Of a DNA stretch of 44,129 nucleotides, positions 1-8,095 are shown in pieces. Source of the DNA: Opitutaceae bacterium (GTDB lineage Bacteria; Verrucomicrobiota; Verrucomicrobiia; Opitutales; Opitutaceae); NCBI GenBank assembly GCA_017994935.1, contig JAGOJU010000025.1, forward strand, positions 1 to 44,129, in the 5' to 3' direction. Both the position numbers and the translations under genes were made by a program. The number at the start of each line of letters is the position of its first letter. The stretch's first letter is position 1. A model generated the notes under the pieces. That model was not told the DNA's origin, ran no database searches, and was given only the letters and a program-made list of their open reading frames with translations.

Positions 1-728
1 GGGAAAAGCTGTGTGATCAGATCGGCCATTTCCTTGGGGTCCGCATTGTGCAGCTTGAAAATCCGCATGGCGGCGTCGCTCTGTATCGAAAGATCCAGGG
101 CGGAAACGATCTCGACGATGTGGCGGACGTTTAGATTGGTGTCGGTGACGACGAGGGAATTGCTGTCCTCGTTGGCCGTGACGGTGGCGCTGGAGGGAAT
201 GAGTGTGGCGATGTCCGTGGCAACCTTGGAGGCGGTGATGTACCGGAGGGGAATGACCTGCATGACCATTTCCGCATTTGCCGGGATTTCCCTGGGGTCG
301 TTGCCTGTGCGTATGGGAAGATTCTTCTTTTTTGCCTCGTCCTTGGAGGCGATGATCAGGTTTCTGCCCTGCAGGGTTGCCGTGTAGCCGTTCTTGTTCA
401 GCGCGAGATTTAGAAGCTGGATGGCCTCCGCTTTCGAAACCGGCTGGGCGCTCCACATGTCAACCGTGCCGCGGACTGGTGTCTCCAGGATGATGACGAA
501 CCCCGCGGCGTCGCTCATGTAGTTGAGCACGTTCTCGAGCGGAGCGCCTCGAAAATTGAATCGGAGCGTGCCGTCCTGAGGATAGGAGGGACCAGGAGGG
601 ACGTCCCCGGTACGCGTGGCGGCTGGAGCGGCGGCGGGTGTCGCCGGCGTCTGGCCGCCAACGCTGCACGCGAGGGCAAGGAGGAGGGTGGCGAGCCGGA
701 GGCTCTGGGATGGGAGCGAAGTTTTCAT
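1..728 (-). CDS. gspD: Type II secretion system secretin GspD (N-terminal part, runs off the window)
   Basis: Outer-membrane secretin that forms the exit channel of the type II secretion system. About 242 residues are visible and the gene continues beyond base 1. A signal peptide is visible (MKTSLPSQ, then a hydrophobic LATLLLALACS stretch). An N0/STN-like domain follows (about residues 54-130, with RFNFRGAPLENVLNYMSDA), then an N1 domain (about 150-212, with VIPLRYITASKVATDIATL and SNSLVVTDT), then the start of N2 (IFKLHNADPKEMADLI). These are the ordered periplasmic domains of GspD/PilQ secretins. The ATG at 728 overlaps the stop of the upstream gene (ATGA), which supports the start and suggests translational coupling. 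The membrane-embedded secretin domain lies outside the window, so GspD rather than another secretin is inferred from the operon. Confidence 0.92.
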   Translation of the reverse strand, partial: MKTSLPSQSLRLATLLLALACSVGGQTPATPAAAPAATRTGDVPPGPSYPQDGTLRFNFRGAPLENVLNYMSDAAGFVIILETPVRGTVDMWSAQPVSKAEAIQLLNLALNKNGYTATLQGRNLIIASKDEAKKKNLPIRTGNDPREIPANAEMVMQVIPLRYITASKVATDIATLIPSSATVTANEDSNSLVVTDTNLNVRHIVEIVSALDLSIQSDAAMRIFKLHNADPKEMADLITQLF

Positions 729-1381
729 TCCTTAAGCTGTTTTTGGCGCTGCTCCATGAGGCGGCGCAGGGTTGCGGAGGCGTCGCTGGGGACGACGTTT
801 GGGTCGGGGCGGGAGGGAGCAGCTGCGGATGTGGCGGCGGCATCTCCGAGAGGCTGGGCGAGCATGCTCACGGACCAGTCTGAGCCTTCCCGCCGCCGGA
901 GCGATTCCCCCATTCGCAGTGTGAGCAGTCGGTCCTTTGCAGAGAGGGAGACGCTCCGGGGCGCAATCTGGGTGATGGAAAATCCGGCGATGCCTCCTCC
1001 GATTGGAAGCGTCGTGCGGTAGCGTGGATCGCTCCCGTCGAAGAAGGCGAACAGGCCCTTTTCGTACTGAAGCGTGCCCACGAACGAGATCACCTCATCG
1101 GACGGCGTCGCAACGTCGGTGGAGGAATCGCGCCGGATGCGGGGCTGACGGTTGGGGTCGAAGATATTGCGTTCGCCGATGGTGCGAAAGGCGTCGAACG
1201 GGTCGGCGGGCTGGCTCGCTGCGCTTCGCGAGCGCCGGTCGGCGCGGGACTGTGCCGGAAGCCTGACGCCAGCGGCTGCCAGGAGCGCGACGGTGAGGAT
1301 GAGCGCACGGGTCCAGGTTGCGGAACCTGTCTGGCGCGACGCGGAAGGAGGCCGGTGCGTTGTGCGGAAAAGGGGCATCAT
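725..1381 (-). CDS. GspC-like T2SS inner-membrane protein
   Basis: Protein of 218 residues encoded just before the secretin. It has one N-terminal membrane segment (about residues 25-43, ALILTVALLAAAG), a short basic linker, then FRTIGERNIFDPNR (about 65-78). The ERNIFDP motif is typical of GspC/PilP-like homology-region domains. A small beta domain follows (SFVGTLQYEKGLFAFFDG, and SLSAKDRLLTLRMGESL), then a polar Ala/Pro-rich tail ending in a short helix. Known GspC proteins link the inner-membrane platform to the N-terminal domains of GspD, and the position beside gspD fits that role. No PDZ domain is present. It overlaps both neighbours by four bases. The GspC assignment rests on position and the short motif, so a lineage-specific T2SS accessory protein is an alternative. 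Confidence 0.7.
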   Translation of the reverse strand: MMPLFRTTHRPPSASRQTGSATWTRALILTVALLAAAGVRLPAQSRADRRSRSAASQPADPFDAFRTIGERNIFDPNRQPRIRRDSSTDVATPSDEVISFVGTLQYEKGLFAFFDGSDPRYRTTLPIGGGIAGFSITQIAPRSVSLSAKDRLLTLRMGESLRRREGSDWSVSMLAQPLGDAAATSAAAPSRPDPNVVPSDASATLRRLMEQRQKQLKE

Positions 1382-1920
1382 GGCTTTGCCTCCAGAGGAG
1401 CGAGCCGGAGCCCGCTCACCGTAAGCCCGAGGGAGAGGCGCTGCCCTTGGTCATCGCGGCTTGTGAACTCAACGGTGTCGATGCGCAGGGCGAGAGGAGA
1501 TTTTTCCACCTCGTAGAGCAGGTGCACCAGGTTGGCCAGTGAGCCGCTGGCGTCCACGCGACATTCGAGCAGTGAGTAGCGGGAGTTTGCCCCGCGTTTC
1601 CACTGGGGTTTGATCGAGGAAATCTCGGTGCGACTCGCACGGCCCCATTGATCGAACGAGGTGAGCACGAGTTGTTCCGCGCTTGCGGCGTCCTTGGGAA
1701 GCGAGCCGTCCTGGATTTCCTTCCAGACCTGCTGTGTGCGGCTCGCCCGCTCTATCACGCCGGTACCGGATGCGATCGACTTTTTCAGCGTGGCGATCTC
1801 CTGGGTGCGTGCGTTCCAGTGTTGCGTCAATGGCGTGACCACAAGCCTGTCGAGCAGGAAGAGTCCCACCAGAGCGGCAGCCGCGATGATCAGGATGCGT
1901 TGGCGAGGAGGAGCGCTCAT
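1378..1920 (-). CDS. gspM: GspM/PilO-like T2SS assembly protein
   Basis: Protein of 180 residues with one N-terminal membrane segment (about residues 9-28, ILIIAAAALVGLFLLDRLVV), a helical coiled-coil-like stretch (QHWNARTQEIATLKKSIASG), then a ferredoxin-like alpha/beta C-terminal domain (about 90-178). This is the architecture of GspM and PilO, bitopic inner-membrane proteins that pair with GspL/PilN in the assembly platform. It lies directly after the gspL-like gene, as gspM does in classical operons. Start and stop both overlap the neighbouring genes by four bases. Sequence conservation in this family is low, so the call rests mainly on topology, length and gene order. Confidence 0.75.
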   Translation of the reverse strand: MSAPPRQRILIIAAAALVGLFLLDRLVVTPLTQHWNARTQEIATLKKSIASGTGVIERASRTQQVWKEIQDGSLPKDAASAEQLVLTSFDQWGRASRTEISSIKPQWKRGANSRYSLLECRVDASGSLANLVHLLYEVEKSPLALRIDTVEFTSRDDQGQRLSLGLTVSGLRLAPLEAKP

Positions 1921-3278
1921 GATTCGGGTGTGCGCACGATATGGAACGTGAAGGTGAACTGTGCCGGAGACTTTCCCCGTATCTGCTCGACCTTGAGGCT
2001 GGACACCTCGGGCCGCTGGCGCAGTTTTTCGAGCGAGGCAAGAAGTGCGGTGTTGTCGCGTGTGACCCCCGTCACTGTCACGGACGATTGATTGCGGATC
2101 TCGAAGGATTTGGCGGTGACGGTTCCATTCTCCGGAAAAACATCGGTCACGAGGCGGAGAACGTTGAGGGTGCGATATGAGGTGTCATGCCAGGGACGAA
2201 ACTCGCGGATTCTCGCCTGCAGGCCTTCGAGGTCGTCGACTTGCGGCTTGATTTGCATCCATTGGTCGCGGAGCCCCCACGCCTCGTACTCCCGCCAGGC
2301 GAACGCCGCGACAACCGCCATGAGCGCGGCCGCACCCAAGGCGGCGCCCAGCCGAAGCCGCCTTCCGTTGTAGCCTCGCGTAATTCGTTCCCACCGGCTG
2401 GGGGTGGGAGGCAGGAAGTTGGGTAGTGATGCGATTGCCTGCAGCCCCAACCGGGCGAGGGCTGCGGCGCTCTGTGCGGGGGACCATTCCTGGCTTTCGA
2501 GTGAAATGGACAGGCTTGATCCCCAGGTCGCCAGGTTCGACTCCACGGCCTGGCAATCTCGGGGGGATCCAAGGATGCGGATGCGGCGCAGGCTCGCTTT
2601 CACAGGATCCAGACTTTCCTCGAACGAGATGCGCACATCCCTGGCCACGGCAGCAGGTTCATCGAGCGTGGATGGCAGGGACCTCAGGGCGGAGATCCCG
2701 TTGCCGGCGCCCACGATCAGAGAGGGGGGTGTTTCCGAGAGCAGCAGGGAAAGGACTCCCTTGTCCGGTTCGGCAAGTGCCTCCGGCAGGGCTGCGGATT
2801 GAATGGTGTAGCGCAGAGGCCTCAGGCCCGCGGATGCGAGCAGGTCGGTCATGCGGCTGATGTCCGAGGTGCGCACGGCCAGTTGAGTCATCACGGTCCT
2901 GCCGCCGAGCGATTGTGTTGAGCGCACCGTATGCAGTTCGTCGCCTTCGCACGGGAATCCCCCCTCGGCCTCGATCTGAAGCAGGCTGTCCAGATCCGCC
3001 TGGGGCAGATCGGGCAGTGCGGTCGACACCGTCATGAACCACTCCGTGGGGAGAGCGACGATACATCGTTTTTCCCTGATCCCCGCCTGGTCCAAATGAG
3101 CTCCGAGCTGTTTACCCAGCGCGGTCGGATCGCCCGTCCTCAGGTCGATCGACAGCGGATCCACCGGGTGCGTTTCGATCTGATCCCGCACGAGGGATGC
3201 ATGGGCGGCGTGGATTCCCGTCTGGTCGAAAACCAGACTGAGCAGGGAGGTCGTACGAGAGGGAAATCGTAACGTCAT
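1917..3278 (-). CDS. gspL: GspL-like T2SS protein (PilM-like cytoplasmic domain joined to a PilN-like part)
   Basis: Protein of 453 residues. Residues 1-290 form an actin/PilM-like cytoplasmic domain (LLSLVFDQTGIHAAH at the N-terminus, CIVALPTEWFMTVSTALPDL near 72-91). One membrane segment is at about 308-328 (LRLGAALGAAALMAVVAAFAW). The periplasmic C-terminal part begins with a helix and ends in a small alpha/beta fold like PilN or the GspL periplasmic domain. In the known family GspL recruits the ATPase GspE to the membrane and contacts GspM. The open frame extends 106 codons upstream into gspK, but the ATG at 3278 makes a four-base overlap with the gspK stop, like the other junctions here, so I start there. 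The gene name is inferred from architecture and position. Confidence 0.8.
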   Translation of the reverse strand: MTLRFPSRTTSLLSLVFDQTGIHAAHASLVRDQIETHPVDPLSIDLRTGDPTALGKQLGAHLDQAGIREKRCIVALPTEWFMTVSTALPDLPQADLDSLLQIEAEGGFPCEGDELHTVRSTQSLGGRTVMTQLAVRTSDISRMTDLLASAGLRPLRYTIQSAALPEALAEPDKGVLSLLLSETPPSLIVGAGNGISALRSLPSTLDEPAAVARDVRISFEESLDPVKASLRRIRILGSPRDCQAVESNLATWGSSLSISLESQEWSPAQSAAALARLGLQAIASLPNFLPPTPSRWERITRGYNGRRLRLGAALGAAALMAVVAAFAWREYEAWGLRDQWMQIKPQVDDLEGLQARIREFRPWHDTSYRTLNVLRLVTDVFPENGTVTAKSFEIRNQSSVTVTGVTRDNTALLASLEKLRQRPEVSSLKVEQIRGKSPAQFTFTFHIVRTPES

Positions 3279-4624
3279 CTTGAAGCGTAGAGAGCGTGCC
3301 TCAGCTGGTCTCTCCAGGTTGGCCCGAGTGCCCAGCCGCAGGAAGTGAGATCCTGGCGGTAGAGAATGCGCGGAGAGGTCTTGCTGGTGTCGAAAACGAA
3401 TCTGGCTCGCGAATAGCCGCGCCCGTGCGGGCCGGTACCTACGATGTCGGCGGAAAATTGGTACGATTGGTCCGTCAGGTAGCGGCCCGCCCGGATGATC
3501 GTTGCGCGATCGAGCACCTCGGGCAGCCAGGCAAAGGAGGTAAGGGTATCCGTGTGCGCCGAACGGTAGGCGGTGATCGCGCGCGCCTTGTCCCAATCGA
3601 GGCCGGGAATACAGGCGAGGACGGCTTCGGGAGCGGTGTTGACGTTGATCAGTCCAGTGGTGTCGTTCCCGGTGATGTCGGTGTGGATCTGCTGAAATTC
3701 GGCTGCCGTAAGCTGGCCCCGCAGCATGAATTCGGCGACACTGGTGAGGGCCGTTCCGCCGACCGCACTTAGGATGGCCTGGGCACGGGAATCGCCCAGC
3801 TTGGAAGCCAGCAACTGGGTCAGCCTCTGGCGCTGATTCGTCTGCTGGACGTTGATGCGGGGGCTGCCGTCGCTGCGAGTCCTGGGCTGACGCGACCAGA
3901 CCGTGACATATTCGAGGATTCCCGGTGAGAGCACGCCGTCGTGGTCGTCGAAGGGTGCGGTGGCATCGCCGTCATCCTCGTTCGGATCGAGCGCACCATT
4001 GCGGTTGGAGTCCTCGCCCAGGAGGATGCGCATCGTGGCGCCGTAGACGAGCCGGAGCTCATCCACGCTTTCGAAGCGGGCATTCTTCGCCCGTCGCGGC
4101 GGATCGAGCCGCGCGTAGGTTTCGTCCTCGACCCCATTCTCGGTCGGCTCGAAATTGCTGTCGCGCCAGTCGATGATCGCAGCCGCGAGTTCAATGGTCA
4201 TGCCTGGCAGTGCCTCGAGCATGGAACGTGTGGCGGTATTGAGATTCAGCTTGGAAGCCTCGTCGACGAGGTTGAAGACCGGCTCATCCGTATACGCGAG
4301 ATCGGGATCCCGCCCGAGCAGCCAGAAGTTGGCGTCACCCACCGGTACCTCCTCGGCGTAGTAGTCGGAGGAAAGCGGCCGCGATCCGTTTGTCGCATAG
4401 TGCGTCAGCACATACTGCACATAACGGGCGCCGCCGTCGACCGCAGCCTCTGCGGAGATCGTGACGGCGCGGTTGTCGGAGCTGCGGAGTTCCGCGCTTG
4501 TGGACTGCGCGAAGTAGAGCACCAGCGCGGCCAGTCCGAAGCAGACCCAGAGCACGATGATCAAAACGGAGCCCTGTTCGCGGAGTGCGGCCTGCGAGGA
4601 GAAGGTCATGTGGCCGGGAGTCAT
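3275..4624 (-). CDS. gspK: T2SS minor pseudopilin GspK
   Basis: Protein of 449 residues, the largest pseudopilin, expected at the tip of the T2SS pseudopilus. The N-terminus has a short leader ending REQG, with predicted cleavage after Gly18, then the hydrophobic helix SVLIIVLWVCFGLAALVLYF. Position +5 of the mature chain is Ile rather than Glu, which is characteristic of GspK. Further on are FNLVDEASKLNLNTATRSML and a second NVNTAPEAVLACIPGL, the paired helix-hairpin-helix-like motifs of the GspK/T2SSK alpha domain. Asp-rich stretches (DSNRNGALDPNEDDGD near residue 204) resemble calcium-binding loops. ATG 4624 overlaps the gspJ stop by four bases, favouring it over the internal Met6. Confidence 0.93.
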   Translation of the reverse strand: MTPGHMTFSSQAALREQGSVLIIVLWVCFGLAALVLYFAQSTSAELRSSDNRAVTISAEAAVDGGARYVQYVLTHYATNGSRPLSSDYYAEEVPVGDANFWLLGRDPDLAYTDEPVFNLVDEASKLNLNTATRSMLEALPGMTIELAAAIIDWRDSNFEPTENGVEDETYARLDPPRRAKNARFESVDELRLVYGATMRILLGEDSNRNGALDPNEDDGDATAPFDDHDGVLSPGILEYVTVWSRQPRTRSDGSPRINVQQTNQRQRLTQLLASKLGDSRAQAILSAVGGTALTSVAEFMLRGQLTAAEFQQIHTDITGNDTTGLINVNTAPEAVLACIPGLDWDKARAITAYRSAHTDTLTSFAWLPEVLDRATIIRAGRYLTDQSYQFSADIVGTGPHGRGYSRARFVFDTSKTSPRILYRQDLTSCGWALGPTWRDQLRHALYASR

Positions 4625-5325
4625 TGCGCGGGCTCCAACGTGGCGGCTGTCGTGCCACCGAGGCTTACGTAGATGGGGAACACCATTTCGATCGGCGCGG
4701 GCGCAACCGACGCATTCGGTTCACCCGAGAGCTGGAGGGTCAGCCGAACGGCGGTGGGCAGGGACGAGGTGACGGAACTGTCCCATGTTTCCGTCCAGCT
4801 GCTTCCGTCAAAATATTCGAAGTAGGCCGATTCGACACCTTCGAGAAGGGGCTGGATCTCTGGGTTGTCCTCGACCGTTGGGAGCAGGTTGCGGCTGACG
4901 GTACGGACCAGTTCCTGCTGGTCCGAGTCGGGGGACGGTGACAGGTAGTAGGCGACCCGTTGGACGTCCGCGAATGGCGTGAAGGCATCGATCAGTCCCG
5001 AGTCGGTGAAAAACTCCGCGCTGATGCGCTCGCCTGAAACCGAGGAGTCGAGGCTGTAGGAGGTCTCGGTCTGGAAATCCGCGGCAAGCACCCCTCCCGG
5101 CAGCATCAGGCCCGCAAAATCCTTCTTCATCAGATCGAGCGCGCGATAAAGCGAAAGCTCCCTCTCAGTCCGCTGTTCCGAGGTGTTGCGCAGGCGGAGT
5201 GCGCCGAAGAAGACGCTCTGGATGGCGAGAATGACGATGGCACCCACAGCCATCGCGAGAATCACTTCCAGCAGTGTGAATCCGGAAGACGGGCGACCGC
5301 AGATTGTGGTGCATGTCCGTCTCAT
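4621..5325 (-). CDS. gspJ: T2SS minor pseudopilin GspJ
   Basis: Protein of 234 residues with a type IV prepilin leader: SSG, cleaved after Gly15, then FTLLEVILAMAVGAIVILAI, with Glu at mature position 5. The length and the soluble part (LDLMKKDFAGLMLPGG, and VESAYFEYFDGSSWTETWDS) are typical of GspJ, which forms a tip complex with GspI and GspK. The gene sits between gspI and gspK. Its ATG shares one base with the gspI stop and its own stop overlaps the gspK start. Confidence 0.93.
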   Translation of the reverse strand: MRRTCTTICGRPSSGFTLLEVILAMAVGAIVILAIQSVFFGALRLRNTSEQRTERELSLYRALDLMKKDFAGLMLPGGVLAADFQTETSYSLDSSVSGERISAEFFTDSGLIDAFTPFADVQRVAYYLSPSPDSDQQELVRTVSRNLLPTVEDNPEIQPLLEGVESAYFEYFDGSSWTETWDSSVTSSLPTAVRLTLQLSGEPNASVAPAPIEMVFPIYVSLGGTTAATLEPAQ

Positions 5326-5768
5326 CAGAAAAGAACGGACGTTTCGTCGGACGTCGTGCCGGAGGTTGCGGGATCGTAGAGGGTGCTGACGCTCAGATCA
5401 TGGGGGGTGCCCTGGACGTTGAAGGTGACCTGAACCGTGAGCAGTTCGAGGGCATCGACCTCCCATGCCTCGGTTTGCATGCGCCATTCATAGGTGCCTT
5501 CGCCTTCGACGGTCTGTCCCGAAGTAATCCCCACCTGCCCTGTCGCCACGGCTTCGTTCAGAAGGCGCTGGGCGATCCGCGCCGCCACGGCTTTCCGGTT
5601 TCCGACCGTGCCTGCGCGGCTGGCGATGCTCACGCCCTCCATGGCCACGGGAACAATCACCGCCATCAGCATGAGCGAGGCGAGGACCTCGGCCAAAGTG
5701 AACGCAGCAATCCGAGCCAAGCGGGAGGCCGCGGGTCGTGCGCCGAGGACCTGGTTGTGATCGGTCAA
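5325..5768 (-). CDS. gspI: T2SS minor pseudopilin GspI
   Basis: Protein of 147 residues. The N-terminus carries a basic leader (SRLARIA) then A-FTLAEVLASLMLMAVIVPVA. The residue before the cleavage site is Ala22, not the usual Gly; Glu is kept at mature +5. The C-terminal part (EGEGTYEWRMQTEAWEVDAL, then a beta-rich end) matches the GspI soluble domain, which contacts GspJ and GspK in the tip complex. The order gspH-gspI-gspJ is canonical. Ala at -1 can be tolerated by prepilin peptidases but is less common. Confidence 0.92.
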   Translation of the reverse strand: MTDHNQVLGARPAASRLARIAAFTLAEVLASLMLMAVIVPVAMEGVSIASRAGTVGNRKAVAARIAQRLLNEAVATGQVGITSGQTVEGEGTYEWRMQTEAWEVDALELLTVQVTFNVQGTPHDLSVSTLYDPATSGTTSDETSVLF

Positions 5769-6358
5769 CGGATGATTCCTCCAGGATTCTGTCGGGAGGC
5801 TGTTTCCTCAGGACGAGTGAGCTCGAAGCCCAGTCCATTTCGCATGAGCTGCAGGGCGATGGCTGGTTGATCGCCCTGACGAAGGATCACCTGCGAGAGG
5901 CTGGAGGAATCCACCAGGCCATCGGGTCTGAAGAGAATTCCCTCGGGGGCGTCTTGTTTTGCGACACCCTCGTCTTCGTAGGGTGCCGGAGCGGTGGAGG
6001 CCATGGTTTCCAGCGAGATGGTGGGATCGGCCTCGTAGTGGACGGCGCGATCGTCCTCGGAAACAAATCCGGACTGGATCTCGAGGCCGTACTGCCCGGA
6101 CGAGGGGTCGATCCAAAGCAGCATCGGATAGCCTTCGGTCACGGCGCGGCTCTGGGCGTAGTGAGTCAGCGAAAGCAGCCGCCGTGCTTCCTGGTCGAGG
6201 GAGCGTCCCCGGAAGAACGATGCCATCTGCGGCGCCGCCAGGCTGGCGGCAATCGCTAGCAATGCCATGACGAGAATGAGCTCGATCAGTGTGAACCCGG
6301 CGATGCGTGCCCGCGAGGTGCGCCTAGCGGCCGGAAATCGTGCCGTTGACGATGTCAT
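5765..6358 (-). CDS. gspH: T2SS minor pseudopilin GspH
   Basis: Protein of 197 residues with leader ARIAG, cleaved after Gly21, then FTLIELILVMALLAIAASLA (Glu at mature +5). The following stretch (FFRGRSLDQEARRLLSLTHY then AQSRAVTEGYPMLLWIDP) is the typical GspH/FimT-type pattern. It is a minor pseudopilin thought to bridge the tip complex and the major GspG filament. The 5' end overlaps the 3' end of gspG by 35 bases in another frame, the largest overlap in the operon. No later ATG precedes the prepilin motif, so the start is well fixed. Confidence 0.92.
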   Translation of the reverse strand: MTSSTARFPAARRTSRARIAGFTLIELILVMALLAIAASLAAPQMASFFRGRSLDQEARRLLSLTHYAQSRAVTEGYPMLLWIDPSSGQYGLEIQSGFVSEDDRAVHYEADPTISLETMASTAPAPYEDEGVAKQDAPEGILFRPDGLVDSSSLSQVILRQGDQPAIALQLMRNGLGFELTRPEETASRQNPGGIIR

Positions 6359-6785
6359 CCGCGGTGTTGATTTGTCCGTCGGGTCCGGCCGAACGGAGAT
6401 CGTAGCCCGAGGGATTGTTTCTGCCCGGGAATTCGTAGATGTAGGCGTGCCCCCAGGGATCCATCGGAATATCGCTCTTCAGGTATGGACCGCGCCAGCC
6501 GGAGATGTCACCGGGTGCGACCACCAGGGATTGCAGCCCCCCCGTGCCAAGCGGGTAGGATCCCGTGTCGACCTCGAAGGCATCGAGCGCCGTTGCAAAC
6601 GTGGCGATCTGGGTCTGGGTCGCGGTGATGCGTGCCTGCTCGGTCCGCCCTGTGAACTTGGGGAGGACGAGGGCGGCGAGGGTGCCGAGGATGACCAGCA
6701 CGAGGAGCAGTTCGACCAGCGTGAAGGCGCGGACGGACCGAAGGGATGAGGAAGGGAAGGTACGCATGGAAGGAAATGAAATCAT
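6324..6785 (-). CDS. gspG: T2SS major pseudopilin GspG
   Basis: Protein of 153 residues, the main subunit of the pseudopilus. The leader MISFPSMRTFPSSSLRSVRA is followed by FTLVELLLVLVILGTLAALV and PKFTG. The residue at -1 is Ala20, not Gly. The soluble part has the GspG signatures DTGSYPLGTGGLQSL, GPYLKSDIPMDPWGHAYIYE and, at the C-terminus, SAGPDGQINTADDI, the Asp-rich calcium-binding loop of GspG. ATG 6785 overlaps the gspF stop by four bases, so I prefer it to the internal ATG at 6767. The same frame is open far upstream into gspF, but that part is not coding. Confidence 0.94.
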   Translation of the reverse strand: MISFPSMRTFPSSSLRSVRAFTLVELLLVLVILGTLAALVLPKFTGRTEQARITATQTQIATFATALDAFEVDTGSYPLGTGGLQSLVVAPGDISGWRGPYLKSDIPMDPWGHAYIYEFPGRNNPSGYDLRSAGPDGQINTADDIVNGTISGR

Positions 6786-8095
6786 TTGATGTGATCCTGG
6801 AGTGAGAAAATGGGAATGAGCATGCCGATGAAGATGGTGCCGACAAAGGCGGCGATCAGGAAGAGCATCAGCGGTTCCGCCAGGGAAACCACCGTCTTCA
6901 GCTGGCGATCGAGGTCCGACTCGGTGGTGCTTGCGACGCGCACAAGTTCCTTGTCGAGCCGGCCGCTCTCTTCGGCGACGGAGATCATCTCGACCACTGC
7001 GCCCGGAAAGAGGGATCGGTTTTTTGCCAGGCTTGTGCCGAGCGGCTGGCCCTCCTTCACGCGGTCGATCGATTCGCTGACCGCATCGACGAGGATCTGG
7101 TTGCCGATGGAGCGGCGTGCGACGTTCAGCCCGTTGATCAGGGGGACACCCGCGCCGAGCAGGGTGCCCAGCATGCGGCAGAAGCGCGCCATGGCGTATT
7201 GGGCGATGAGCGGGCCGATCGCCGGAATCCGGAGCAGGGCGCCTTCCCAGGTGCGGCGACCGCGTTCCGACTTGAACCAGCCCCGGAGGACCAGTGCAAG
7301 TGCCGCAATGCCCCCCGCGACGAACACCCCGTATCCACGAATCACTCCGCTGATGCTGACAATGATCTGGGTGATCAGGGGCAACTCGGCGTTGAATCCC
7401 TGGAACACGAGCTGAAACCTCGGGATGAAGAAAACCAGGAGGAAGATGATGACGGCAATCGCCAGGACGAGAAGGACTGCGGGGTAGATGAGGGCGGCGA
7501 CGACCTTGGATTTCAGTTCCTTTTCGCGGGCCTGGAAATCCGCGATCTGCGCGAGCACCAGGTCGAGGAATCCGCCGGTTTCGCCTGCTTCCACCATGGC
7601 GACGTAGACACGGGGAAATGTTTCCGGCGAGCGGGCCATCGCGGAGGATAGCGACATGCCGTCGACAACCAGATCGTGGAGTTCCTTCCATTTGGCCTTG
7701 GCGACCGGGGCTACCGCCTCGCGATGAAGAATGACCAGTGCGCGGCTGAAGGGAACCCCCGCTGCGAGCAGGCTAGAGAGAAGGCGGGTAAAGTTCTCCA
7801 GCATCCGCGGCGTGATTTTTCCCGGGCGGCCCCACGACAGCCCGGCCGGTTTCTCCACGGGAGACTCCGCGGTTGCCTTGCCGTCCCGCGCCGGCGCGGA
7901 TCCGTTTGCGCCGTGCCGCGTTTGTTTCGCGCGGTGCGGTTCCGGAGCGGCCGTCTGTGCCATTTCTGTCAGGCGGACCGTCTTGAGCCCGCGTCCCTCG
8001 ATCTGACGCAGTGCCTGCTGGCGTCCGCCCGCATCGAGCACGCCCTCAACGACGGCCCCATCCGACTGCAATGCCTTGTAGGTGAATGCGGGCAT
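6782..8095 (-). CDS. gspF: T2SS inner-membrane platform protein GspF
   Basis: Protein of 437 residues, the polytopic platform protein that contacts GspE. The N-terminus MPAFTYKALQSDGAVVEGVL is the family signature. Two GspF repeats follow: FTRLLSSLLAAGVPFSRALV with YVAMVEAGETGGFLDLVL, and FCRMLGTLLGAGVPLINGLN with MISVAEESGRLDKELVRVAS. Three membrane segments are visible: VVAALIYPAVLLVLAIAVII with the adjoining FLLVFFI, GVFVAGGIAALALVL, and LMLFLIAAFVGTIFIGMLIP. A polar, Ala/Pro-rich insert (about residues 47-95) separates the N-terminal cap from the first repeat and looks like a flexible linker. The gene starts right at the gspE stop. Confidence 0.95.
   Translation of the reverse strand: MPAFTYKALQSDGAVVEGVLDAGGRQQALRQIEGRGLKTVRLTEMAQTAAPEPHRAKQTRHGANGSAPARDGKATAESPVEKPAGLSWGRPGKITPRMLENFTRLLSSLLAAGVPFSRALVILHREAVAPVAKAKWKELHDLVVDGMSLSSAMARSPETFPRVYVAMVEAGETGGFLDLVLAQIADFQAREKELKSKVVAALIYPAVLLVLAIAVIIFLLVFFIPRFQLVFQGFNAELPLITQIIVSISGVIRGYGVFVAGGIAALALVLRGWFKSERGRRTWEGALLRIPAIGPLIAQYAMARFCRMLGTLLGAGVPLINGLNVARRSIGNQILVDAVSESIDRVKEGQPLGTSLAKNRSLFPGAVVEMISVAEESGRLDKELVRVASTTESDLDRQLKTVVSLAEPLMLFLIAAFVGTIFIGMLIPIFSLQDHIK

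Noticed and set aside
3279..3596. 5' extension of the gspL-like gene
   Set aside because: It overlaps the conserved C-terminus of gspK, and ATG 3278 fits the ATGA pattern of the operon.
6786..7691. In-frame 5' extension of gspG
   Set aside because: It lies entirely inside gspF in another frame; the ATG at 6785 with a four-base overlap and the prepilin leader give the real start.
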